Source: Taxillus chinensis (lineage: Eukaryota > Streptophyta > Magnoliopsida > Santalales > Loranthaceae). From it: a stretch of 64,000 bases of DNA. Shown here in pieces: positions 1-10,611 of the stretch. The stretch spans positions 12,921,842-12,985,841 of the forward strand of contig CM042084.1 in the NCBI GenBank assembly GCA_023512835.1. The letters are read 5' to 3'. The notes beneath the pieces were generated by a model, which saw only the letters and a list, made by a program, of their open reading frames with translations, was not told the DNA's origin and ran no database searches. Positions within the stretch are counted from its first letter, which is position 1, and each line of letters starts with the position of its first letter. Made by a program: the position numbers and the translations under genes.

Positions 1-364
1 ATTTTGAAAATTCCATACTTACAGTTGATTGCTTTTTTGTTCAAGAAGGTCATAAGGAGGTGTGTACTTATTTACCATAAAATTTCAATTATAAGCCATT
101 TTGTGAAAGCCTCTCATACACACTTAACGTTGCATCATTTTATTGACTTGGCTAGGTCTTTTTCGTAATTTGATCAAAACGAATAAAATAGTATTACATT
201 AAGGGTGCGCGAAAAGCTACACAAAAAGAACGTCGTTCCTCAACCTTTGTCTTATTATAAAAAGCTTTGAACATGCATATCATTATTATATAACCTATAA
301 AAAAATTTAAAAAAAAAACCACGCTGGATAATAAACGTAGTGAATCAAAATTTTCCTTGTGCAT

Positions 365-520
365 CCCAAGTGCATTTACACTTGATGAGTGTAACATGGT
401 TATAAAAAAAATTGAAAATCCCAAGTGCATTTACACTTAGTGAATCAAAAACACGATGGAGAACCCAAGTGCATTTACACTTGATGAGTGTAACATGGTT
501 ATAAAAAAAATTGAAAATGA
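365..520. repeat. Short direct repeats with palindromic core
   Basis: The string CCCAAGTGCATTTACACTT starts at 365, 420 and 464. The copies at 365 and 464 extend into a longer shared tail (gatgagtgtaacatgg and then a run of A), giving a unit of about 55 bases repeated at about 100-base spacing. The core AAGTG...CACTT is an inverted repeat. No coding role is visible. The stretch 1-602 otherwise holds AT-rich sequence and a TA microsatellite at about 580-601. Confidence 0.8.
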
Positions 521-602
521 AAATTTTCTGATTTCTTTTTTTTTTGTGTAATTCAAAAATAGCATACGAATTTTTGTGTATATATATATATATATATATA
601 TT

Positions 603-2867
603 CTATAAGAAGAGGATTGCCAGAGCGATCAGGATCCAAGAACGAAATACGGTGAGTGGGACAAGCAGAACAGATGCCCAACTTGAACTTGTTATCGGGG
701 CACCGGGTTTGGGTTCAGGAGCCTTATTATCAGGGTCGCTGGACAGTATTTGAAGGTAGGCATGGGCCATCTTCTTCCCAAGTGCGACTTGGGCTCGAGT
801 GCTGAGATGGAGCCCATCTGGTTCCAGAGGCAGTCCTTTGGCATCCACGCATCTCACGTTCCTTATCTGTGTACCCAACTGTGCTGCCCGCACCGTGTCG
901 ATGAAAGGCCCAGTTCCCGATGCCAGAGCCACCTGCTTCCCAAACAAATCCCAACAAAAACAACAAATTATATGAGTTTCAAGATAGATTTGTGGTATGG
1001 TAGGAGCCAAGAAAGAGCCATGGATGAATACGTATGCTTGTCAGCTTGTGCGTGTGATTTATTAACAGGGAAGAAGAGGGAGGAGGAGGAATATGTATTT
1101 GCATTCAATCGCGAAGAAAAGAAGAAGAAGCTTGGACTCATTAATCAGTGCAAAAGGAGAAGATATATAAGTGGGGACAAAAAAGGGTCAAGATGCCTTT
1201 GGATCTTTTGCCTTCGCTAAAAAAAATTTCAATATTGAGTCCTGATTTCTGCTGTGAGGCACCCATAATAGAGATCTTTATTTATAATTAATTTTAAGCC
1301 GATATTTAAGAAGAGAAGTGAAGATAGAGATTTTTCTTATTTAATCCTGTCATACACATAAATCTAAATGTTAGATTGGTAGTAGATTTGTGGACTAAAC
1401 TAAGAGTTCAAATTCTCATCAGTAGTACATCCAAATTATATCGGTTTAATGTTTTTTTTTTAAAGTTACATATCAAAATAACATAATTTTAATATAAAAA
1501 ATATTAAAATAATATAATTATGTAATAATTATAAAGGATCTTCATTCATAAAAATACATGTTACATAATCTTACATAATCTTACCCTTTTCTTTATTTTT
1601 ATTTTTGTTTTTCCAACTTTTGACTTATGAAATTTTATCACACTTTTTGAAAGCTAGTCTTTAATTAATACGATCGATATTGACTTCATTAAAATCAATA
1701 CCATAAATTTAAAGTCTTCCTATCGTGTCAGGGTAATTAACCACCTCAAAAAAATAAAATAGAATAGATATAATGTCATCCATATTCCTAATTTAAGATA
1801 AATGTCATTATAGTCTTTTAATGACAAAAAAAAAAAAGAGATTTCAATAATGTTTTGTTGGATGTGAGTGACATTACGCTTTCAATGTTTAAAGTCAAAC
1901 AAGAGGCTCATCAACTACCGATGCCCTTTCTAATTTTAAATGAATTTCATTATAAGTTTTTAATGACAAAAAAATGGTTTCAATAATTTTGTTCGATGTG
2001 ACCTAATATGCTTTCTGTTTAGACTCAGACAAGAAGCCCATCGACCACCGATGGCCAAAGAACAGGGATACCAGATTTCCGGCGAGTCGGCGACGATAAA
2101 GCCGATCACTGTTATCTCGAATTCGGACCCACATAAAATAATAAGTTGTAATGATAATATTAATTATTATTAATATTAATAATACGAAGAATTAAGGACA
2201 ACACTCAACAGTCAACAGCCGTTATTGACCGTTTTAACTCATTTTGTTTTTTCCAACGTCGTACCTGGACTACCGGAAGCGTGGGAGACCTCAGATCGGC
2301 GCGCACGTCCCGGACGAATGTCTCGAACTTCCCTTTGTAAGACTCCGCGTCGGCCCGACTATTCGTGTCGCTCTCTCCTTGGTACCAAAGCACCGCCCGA
2401 ATCGCTCCACCACCACCCGCCGCCGCCTCCGACCGCCGTACCATGTTGTCGTAGAACTTCGTCCCCCTGGCCCACTCATTGATCTTCGTACCTCCGATGG
2501 CGCAGGGCACGAGGCCCACCTCCCGCACCCCCGTTCCACTGGACAGCAAGGCGGCCGCGAACGGCATCCCCGGCCCGATGCCGCAGGCGTATCCGGCGTC
2601 GATGTCGGCGTGCAGGGGCTGGCGCGCTTCCACCCAGCTGAGGTTCGCGTTGAGGCGGAGGATGGAGGGGCTGGGGCTGCACTCTGTCGGAACGACGCCG
2701 TCCCACGTGTGGTTCACGACGCCTCCCAGCCCCACCATGTTGCTCTGCCCTGCTAGGATGAATACGTTCCGCAGCTGTGCGGCGGCGACGCCTCCGACAA
2801 GGCGGCTGGTAGCGATAAGCACCCAACATAGGACGGGATGCAGAACCATCATGCTGCCGTTATGCAC
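603..2867 (-). CDS. SGNH-type carbohydrate esterase (sialate O-acetylesterase-like domain), two exons
   Basis: The product is predicted to deacetylate a carbohydrate, probably acting in the secretory path or cell wall. Exon 1 is 2867-2265 (201 codons) and exon 2 is 932-603 (109 residues plus stop). The 1332-base intron has donor CAG|GTACGA and acceptor AAGCAG|GT, phase 0, giving about 310 residues. Residues 6-30 are hydrophobic like a signal peptide. The catalytic Ser block is GQSNM (about 39-43), a WYQGESD block follows near 163-169, and the Asp-His pair lies in EPDGLHLS in exon 2. These match the plant family of At4g34215-like esterases, usually about 250-260 residues. The extra length is a Pro-rich linker and a C-terminal hydrophobic tail of about 25 residues, which could be a GPI-anchor signal or membrane anchor. 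Family assignment is firm. The substrate is unknown. Confidence 0.88.
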
Positions 2868-4198
2868 AAGGTATGTTTGTCTCCCACTCTCTTTTTTTTT
2901 TTTCGTCTTTTTGTTCTATCTTTATTCCCTGCACGCAATAGACCCGTGTGGATTGGGGTCGGGTTTGGTTGGATTAGCAGCCAAGCATACATTTCTAGCA
3001 CTTAACTTAGGGTCGTGTATGTTGGGCTAATGGACTCATTTTTAAACCACTCATTTAAACTCATAGATTACGTGATGATTTAGCAACGGCTTTTGACATG
3101 TGAAAGCCATATCACCCCCCCAACAAAACATGAGTCCACAGATCAAAATGCCAAGGCACGGCAGCTGTGATGTGCTGTCCGCGTCTGCGGGCCTGTGTAG
3201 ACTGATCAAAAGTAGAGGAAAAAAAAAAGAAGATTCCCATAATCACCTCACTACCAATTTCCATCTCCAACAACCCACCACCGTGCCAAACTCCCTTCAA
3301 TCCCTAGATCTTACCATCATTCAGCCATAGGCCAAATCCACAAACCAAAAAAGGGGAGACCCATAGAAAGATTCATTGACTCCATCTTCCTACCACAAAA
3401 CCAACCTCAATCAACATAGCTAGAAACCATCGGCATAGTCTCCACCCCTCTCTCTCTCTCAAAACGCCACTGTAACGGCCAAAACTCCATCCTCGTGTCC
3501 AAAACAATCACAGCAGTCCACTACCCTACACCAACATCAACCCATCATCATTCTAAACTCCCACCAAATCATCAACATTCACCAGTGAGCCAAATCCACA
3601 AACAAAAGGGGGAAATTGCAGAAGAAGAAATACATCATTTTAATTCTAGCCATCATTGTTTCCCCTGTCCACTGTCAACAAACCAGCCAGCCCCAATCAA
3701 CAGGAAAATCCCAACGAACCCCGATAACCCAATAAACAAAACAGCCTCACGCCGTCGCTTCTGACCTTGCACTTCGCCGCTACCTACTGATTATTGTTGA
3801 TGTTAACATTATGTACAGAAAGTCCGAAGCGTTTGCGGGCCTATTATGTACCGAAAAGGCTATCATGTATATCCATTTCGTTATTAACTAAACATTCAAC
3901 TTCCCTTCTCCGCTACCTACCACGCAAACAAAAGTATTTTATATAATTTGGTTGATCCATTGGACGGTAGTGATTTTTTTTCTCCGGATAAATACCAGAA
4001 GTTCAATTGAGGGGTGGAGAGAGTAAGATAGGAGGGTGAGATACAAATTGTATAACTTCTATTTAAAGCTATTATTAAAATTATAATTATTAAAACTGTC
4101 AAAGTAATAATATAAAAGTATAAAAAGTTCACTAAATATTCATGTAACTAAGATAATTTTTTAAAGTCAAATAATTTATTTATCACTATTACAGTTAG

Positions 4199-4501
4199 AG
4201 TATTTGTAATGAAATAGCTAAATATTTTAATAAATTTGTCTCCATAGAGCAATATTAGTCATGATTTGTATATTAACTATAAACTTAATTATAATTTTAA
4301 ACTTCGAGACACTTGCTAGCTAATTTTGGCTAAATTTAGTTAACCGATAACTCGAAGTTTAAAATTTTAACAAATTTTGTAGTTGACATACATGTTTTAA
4401 GTATAATTTAAAGTCAATATCAATCTATGTAGATAAATTTATTAAAACATTTAACAATTTCACTATTAACGCTCTTAACAGTATATTTATCACAAATACT
4501 T
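4199..4501. mobile_element. Candidate MITE with short inverted ends
   Basis: The left end reads agtatttgtaatga. The reverse complement of the right end reads agtatttgtgataa, 11 of 14 identical. The interior is AT-rich with no ORF, and the length of about 300 bases fits a MITE. I could not fix a target-site duplication, so the ends are approximate. Confidence 0.35.
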
Positions 4502-4624
4502 TGAAGCAGTAAATCATATTACTAATTAATTCTAATTATAACTATATAAATAACAACATGTATAATTTATAAGTTTAATACACATATATATTTAAAAAAT
4601 TCTAAAATTTTGGCCCTAATACTA

Positions 4625-5540
4625 TTTCTGTCTCTGATGATATGGTATGTTGTTACGTCATTATGGTTGCCTAATGATTACGCAACCCCGATTGTATGTA
4701 ACATTACTCTCACAAACAAAAATATTTTGTGCAATCAGCTTACGACATTGCCGCGAAACCCTAGCTGATTGGACGATTGCAAGTTTTTTTCTCTTCCCCC
4801 TCCAATGATTTGCTATGCTACCACATCGTTATGGTTACCCAACGATTACTTAACCTTGATTATATGTAGCATTAGTCCTATACAAAAACTATAACCTTGT
4901 GTTTTTATTGTTGCAGTTAATAAGGCTAGCTATTTTGGTCTGTAATGACTTTTCAGTAACTTCAATGTTAAAAAAATATTGTCATAAATGATTAATAAAG
5001 AATATTGAATGCAAGTTGAATGTCTAGTTTAGTTAGATTAAAAAACTAATGTGTTTTGTTTGATATATTTATCTTAAAAGATATACTTTTTGCAGTCGGT
5101 TTCGCATAGCCTTTGTGTTATCAGGCTGACATTTCGCGTTGGGATTGGTAGGAAAAAACACTCCACTATTTCCTTATTAATCACAGTGTAACACGTCATC
5201 ATGATAATGCAAAAACTACGCTACATCGTTTGTATCTAGCATTCCTCTTAAACCAAGATCATCTGATTATTGTTACAGCCATAAATCAAGACAATGGCTT
5301 AAAACTAACCTCACATTCTTGTTTGGAAGTGGAATCGAAGTTGACTACTTTGAATTTTCAAATTTTGTATTGGAAAGTGTCTAATTTGAAGTTCATTGGG
5401 TTTTATCAAATTTATGTGTGAAGTCTTTATGTGCGAAAATGGCTTTAAAATAAGAGGAATGTTAGATACAATTGGCATCGTATAGTCTTTACGACGTCAT
5501 TGTCTTGATTTATGGTTGTAATGATAATCATATGATCTTA
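4625..5540. repeat. Cluster of related small repeat elements
   Basis: Four degenerate copies of a motif of the form tacgtcattatggttgcctaatgattacg / gcaaaaactacgctac occur near 4640-4710, 4805-4880, 5095-5240 and 5455-5530, in both orientations. Related copies lie at 43860-44000 and 44515-44660 upstream of P450 gene B. This looks like a dispersed, inverted-ended MITE family. Copy edges are not resolved. Confidence 0.4.
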
Positions 5541-6864
5541 TTTTAACAACCTAACAAGAACCTCTTTTACTTTAAAGACAAAGCAGGAACTAGCATTATT
5601 TTTAACATAATGTTTTAATGAAAGTAATTGTCATGAATTACATAAAGTAATTATTTAAACCTATTAAACAATGATAACATAGTTTAACAGTTAATTAATT
5701 ATATTTTTTTTTTGGAATAAGTCTATAGTTTAAATTCTTTCAATGAATTTTCTACTTCATTGAGTTACAGTTATTTTTAATCTTTTGATAAGACACTACT
5801 TCATTGGGTTTTTAGTTTCATCACTTTTGCGGGATTATGATCTCATTCATTGTCCGATCATTTTGTCCTTAGAAGTAAAATTACAAAGACATATTTTTAA
5901 TGGTACAAGTTTTTTTGATGTCATTACAAAATATGAAAGTTTAAACAACAAAAACTCATTCTAAATAGGACTAACATAGAAGGGTAAATTTATAAAAATA
6001 GATTATTCATATCTCTTGATATAATTTTTTTAAAATTCATTATACAAGAGGGAGATTCGATGCACAATTCTAGTGATTTGGCATCCAATATTGATTGAAT
6101 AGTTTTAGTGTGATTTGGGTTGATTGCATGTCAATTGTATTACTCTAGTTTCATGTAGCATTCCTTGTAATTTTAACCCAAAAAGTTTAACAATGTGATG
6201 ATCAAAATCATAAAAAAATGCATTTTAATGTTAACCTAAGATACTATGGTCCATAATATAACAAGTGGCAAATGATAGATGGTTGAGGCCTATGAATTTG
6301 CGAAACTAGCTCCCTTAAAGGAAGCCATGGTTACCCTTCAACTCATGTAGGAGTTGTAAATTTAATTATGGCAACAGTATCAATTTTGGCATCAAATTAG
6401 ATTTTAATGTCTAATTTTGCTTACAATCTTCTTCTTCTTCTTTTCTTTTTCTTGGATTAATCTCAATCTTATCCTAGAGTCAAATTCGATCCTAGCGAAT
6501 GGTTTCATCAAAGAAACAAAATAAAATTTGATGAAAAATACATATTACCTGTACTTTTTTAGTATTTTTCATCATTTCTCTCACATTAAATTAATAATTT
6601 TATTCATTAAATTAATAATATAATATTATTCTTTTAATAAAATAAAACTTATTGTTTGCCTTTGACCGACAGACAATATGAGACACACGTATAGATGGGT
6701 GACAGTCAAGTAACAGAAGGTTAGGCGGTGGATGGATGATACCTAGGCAATGAACGATTGAGCGACAATAGCCGGGCAATTGACGACTGAGCGATGACAG
6801 CCGGGCAACAAATGGTTGGGCGACGATGGTCGGAGAATGGGACAATGATTTCATATACTCTACC

Positions 6865-7429
6865 TGTTATGAATAATGAAGCAAAGAAACAGAAAACAGA
6901 AAATCACACCACAAACAGGAACACCAGATTTACGTGGTTCACCCAGAATAGGGTTACGTCCATGGGCAGCGGCAGAATAATTCACTATATCAAAGAGAGG
7001 AGATATCAGATTGTCGGATATTCGGATGGCAAAGAACAGTTACGAGAAAAAAGAACAGATGATGGAAAGAGACGATTCGCACGACGGAACAGTTGCAAAC
7101 AGTACCCTGAAAATAGATTGCTGCTGAATGCCGCAACAGCACAGATGGTACAGATCCCCACACAGATGATACAGATCCCCACAAGTGTCGAACACCTGTG
7201 CCAGAAGGAGACAGACAGCTTTAGATGGCACTCATACAAAGGGGATAGAACAGCTCCGTCGCAATGCTCACCGAAAAGAGAGAGAGATCACACACGCCGC
7301 TAGGTCTTCATTGATTCCCACACCGCACAAAATAATACAACATATATATATATCTGACACAAGAAAAAACAGTTGCCTTTTACATCTTCTTTCCTCTTTC
7401 CGTTTTTGTTTCCTTTACGTCACCTCACA
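6865..7429 (-). repeat. 3' LTR of the copia element
   Basis: The 565-base LTR begins TGTGAGG and ends with AACA on the minus strand (TG..CA). It is similar along its length to the 5' LTR but differs by several substitutions and small indels, for example a second copy of the acagatgatacagatccccac phrase in this copy. That divergence points to an old insertion. Confidence 0.92.
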
Positions 7430-7585
7430 AATCTCCACCTTGATGTAAAGCAAAAAACAAACTCCTCAACAGAAACAGCATAGTGATAAATCTGTATCTG
7501 CCGCTAGCAGCCTGCCACGGGCTAAATCAGACTGTAGACATTGAGCAAGTCAAGACAATGCTTAAACTTGCCCGGTGGAACTGAT

Positions 7586-8488
7586 TCAAAGAAACATATC
7601 AGCTGGGTTATCCTTGGTGCCGACTTTCTTCACACTGATTCTTCTTTCATTACGAATGAAGTGATATCTGACATCAATGTGTTTAGTCCTCTCATGATGC
7701 ACATGATCTTTTGCCAAGCAGATATCACTCAAGCTATCACAGAACACAGTTGCTTGGTCCTGCTGCAACCCCAGATCATTAACCAATCCCTTCAACCAAA
7801 TGTCTTCTTTTGTTGCTTCTGTCAACGCCATATATTCAACTTCAGTTGTTGACAAAGCTACTGATGGATGGAAAGTAACCTTACAACTGACAACAAGACT
7901 GCCTACAGTGAAGACATAACCAGCTATGGACCTCTGTCCATCCAAGACAGCTTTAAACTGAATCTGCTTAAGGCTTTCAAATACACAGTGCTTAAAGAAA
8001 TCCAAAACAATAGTCTGATGGCCTTCAAGAAGACCCTGCTTACTCAGAATTACCATCCCATTTTCATTGATATGTCCAAGATGTATATGCCATAATTTGG
8101 TCTGATTTGATGAATCGGAGGATAATACAAATATAGAACCGAAAACTGTAATTCCTTGTAGGATATAGAGAGTATTTTTCTTAACTCCTATCATTACTAC
8201 CAAGGAACCTCTAATTACCTTTAAGACTCCACCTTCAAATGAACCTTTGCAGCCCAACTGATCCAGAGTACCCAAGGATATGAGATTCTTCTTCAGTTGT
8301 GGAACATGCCGAACATTGGTGAGCGTTCTGACGACACTATCATGCATCTGAATCTGGACTGAACCAATACCTATTGCTCTGCACATGGTATCATTACCCA
8401 TAATGACGTTTCCACCATCGATTTTCTCATATGTTGAGAACCACTCCCTGTTTGGAGTCATATGATAAAAACAACCTGAGTCCATCAC
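7586..8488 (-). pseudogene. pol remnant: protease/pre-integrase fused to RNase H by internal deletion
   Basis: The first half carries the gag-pol segment around the DSG triad (MDSGCFYHMTPNREW) and the pre-integrase WHIHLGH motif. Near residue 185 the frame passes without a stop into the RNase H end (LDGQRSIAGYVF, ALSTTEVEYMAL, HHERTKHIDVRYHF). Thus the integrase core and reverse transcriptase palm, normally over 700 residues, are absent. A frameshift follows NPADMF; the expected PPGKFKHC ending continues in another frame. Not functional. Confidence 0.9.
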
Positions 8489-8626
8489 CTAAGTATCTAT
8501 CGGGTGAGACTGATTTGCAGCAATCAAAACCAAATCAGATTCAAATGAGGTATCCATCTCTGATATAGTTGCAACCTTTTCTTTTGCATTGTTCTCTCTT
8601 GCCTGCTTTTTCGGACACTGATTTTT

Positions 8627-9358
8627 TCAATGTCCACGTTCTTTACAGTAGTTGCAAATATCTGTGTGATTGATACTACCTCTGCTTCTGTTGTTATTCT
8701 TATATGACTGATGACCCTTGAACTTCTTAGAATTCATCACAACCAGGCCACTAGAATTATCAGAACTAGTTCCTAATGCCTTGTGACGATGCTCACGTGT
8801 ATGGAGTGCTGACCTGACTTCTTCCAGACTTATTGTTTCTTTTCCAACAATAAATGAATTCACAAAATTCTCATATGAAGGAGGTAAAGAAACAAGTAAT
8901 ATAAGGGTTGCATCCTCATCATCAATTTTGACATCTACATTCCGCAAATCCATCAAAATTGAATTCAAATCATCAAGGTGGTCTTTTAAGAATTTACCTT
9001 CATCCATTCGGAGAGAAAACAAACATTGCTTTAATAGCAACTTATTTGTCAGAGATTTTGTCATGTAGAGACTCTCCAATTTCAGCCACAGACTTGCTGC
9101 AGATTCTTCATCTGCTACTTCACAAATAATTTCATCTGACAAACAGAGCAGAATTGTCAAATGAGTTTTCTCTTCCATGACAGCCAAAACAGATTCTTCT
9201 ACAGTAACATATTGTTTCTCAGCAAGTGGAGCCCAAATTCCTTGCTGTTTCAACAACGCGTGCATCTTAATGCGCCACAGACTGAAATTGTTTTTGCCAG
9301 TGAATTTATCGATCTTCATAGTGTGTGATTCCATCTTTGCTCTAGAACGGATTTCCAC
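8627..9358 (-). pseudogene. gag remnant of the copia element
   Basis: This frame reads through a copia gag with the usual N-terminal W-R-KM core (NNFSLWRIKM) and reaches the start of a CCHC zinc knuckle (CNYCKERGH). The knuckle is cut by a TGA directly after its histidine, where family members have Trp. The same frame then continues with the knuckle's last Cys (NQCPKK). Gag would package element RNA, but this copy is broken inside its nucleic-acid-binding motif. Confidence 0.9.
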
Positions 9359-9386
9359 TGACGAACCAACAGCTCTGATACCAATT

Positions 9387-9932
9387 TGTTAGGAATAATG
9401 AAGCAAAGAAATAGAAAACAGAAAATCATACCACAAACAGGAACACCAGATTTACGTGGTTCACCCCAGAATAGGGTTACGTCCACGGGCAGCGGCAGAA
9501 TAATTCACTATATCAAAGAGAGGAGTACAGATTACAGATATTCAGATGGCAAAGAACAGATTACAGAAAAACAGAACAGATGACGGAGAGACAGACATCG
9601 CACGACCAAACAGTTGCGAAACAGGTACCCTAAAAAATATATTGCTCCTGGAATGCCGCAGCCACGACAGATGATACAGATCCCCATAGGTGTCGAACAC
9701 CTATGCCAGAAGGAGACAGACAGCTCAGATGGCACTCGTACAGAGGGGATAGAACAGCTCCGTCGCAATGCTCACCGAAAAGAGAGAGAGATCACGCACG
9801 CCGCTTAGGTTTTCATTGATTCCCACACCACACAAAATAATACAGCATATATATATCTGACACAAGAAAAAACAGTTGCCTTTTACATCTTCTTTCCTCT
9901 TTCCGTTTTTGTTTCCTTTACGTCACCTCACA
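9387..9932 (-). repeat. 5' LTR of the copia element
   Basis: This 546-base LTR has the same TG..CA ends as its partner. The primer-binding site lies directly inside it, which fixes the element's orientation as minus. Confidence 0.92.
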
Positions 9933-9979
9933 CTACCTTTCTCCACTCCCTCGCATCACCTTTTGTGTGGTAATGTGGC

Positions 9980-10606
9980 TATTGGGAAATTATGTCCCAT
10001 ATCGGAAGAAAAAGGAGAAGTCAAGAAGCTTATATGGTAAAGCAGGCCCTAAAATGTCACAACGCATTTTAAAGCCGTGCGGGCCGATCTGGCGAGCCCA
10101 AAGTGGACAATATTGTGACATGCGGGTTGGCCTGCGCCTTGACCAGATCCTAACAAACTAGTATCAGAGCCTGGTTGTCTCCGTTTGGTATTCCATTATA
10201 TCGAAAGTCTTCTCAGTGTAGTCTGTGGCCGAGCGGCGTGTCCCGTAGTGTGCGGCGGTATCTTGTTATAGAATACAAATCCTTGTCTTCAGGTGATCGA
10301 ATATGTCTGCTCTCAATCAGAATATACATTGAGGGGGAGCTCCCATGACAGCCCATATGGTGGCAGCTCATCAGTTTCATAGGTGCGTCTCTAGCCTATG
10401 CTGTAGTTCGATATGTGACAAGGGGGAGATTGTTGGGAAATTATGTCCCATATCGGAAGAAAAAGGAGAAGTCAAGAAGCTTATATGGTGAAGCAGGCCC
10501 CATAATGTCACAACGCGTTTTAAAGTCGTGCGGGCCGATCTGGCGAGCCCAAAGCGGATAATATTGTGACATGCGGGTGGGCCTGCGCCTTGACTAGATC
10601 CTAACA
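9980..10606 (+). mobile_element. Complete TRIM retrotransposon
   Basis: Two 176-base terminal direct repeats (9980-10155 and 10431-10606) flank a 275-base interior without coding capacity. The target duplication GTGGC is at 9975-9979 and 10607-10611. A primer-binding site (tagtatcagagcctgg, one change from the tRNA-iMet type) starts at 10159 and a purine tract (caagggggagat) ends at 10430. The first repeat begins TATTGG where the second has TGTTGG, so the left terminus has mutated. TRIMs depend on an autonomous partner for movement. Confidence 0.95.
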
Positions 10607-10611
10607 GTGGC

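Larger units (their letters stand above)
2868..6859. other. Gene-poor AT-rich spacer
   Basis: I see no supportable gene here. The part 3100-3770 is richer in A and C and contains an imperfect duplication: the phrase gccaaatccacaaac recurs near 3332 and 3588 with related flanks. The part 4190-5540 holds small repeat-like elements described separately. From 5700 to 6600 I see nothing but AT-rich DNA. Confidence 0.6.
6865..9932 (-). mobile_element. Non-autonomous Ty1/copia (Tnt1/Tork-like) element with intact LTRs and TSD
   Basis: The element is 3068 bases long and bounded by LTRs 6865-7429 (3') and 9387-9932 (5'), read on the minus strand. The 5-base target duplication CTACC is at 6860-6864 and 9933-9937. 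On the minus strand a primer-binding site of the tRNA-iMet type (TGGTATCAGAGC) follows the 5' LTR with a 3-base gap near 9370-9384, and a purine-rich tract (aaggtggagat) precedes the 3' LTR. The interior keeps gag, part of protease and pre-integrase, and the RNase H end. Integrase and most of reverse transcriptase are missing. Complete by its ends but unable to move on its own. Confidence 0.95.

Noticed and set aside
1363..1440. tRNA-like stretch with gagttcaaattctc
   Set aside because: The T-arm-like motif is present, but the acceptor and anticodon stems do not pair.
2225..2829. Several long open frames on both strands over the esterase first exon
   Set aside because: They are GC-rich shadows. 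Only the frame with GQSNM and WYQGESD matches a family and joins exon 2 in phase.
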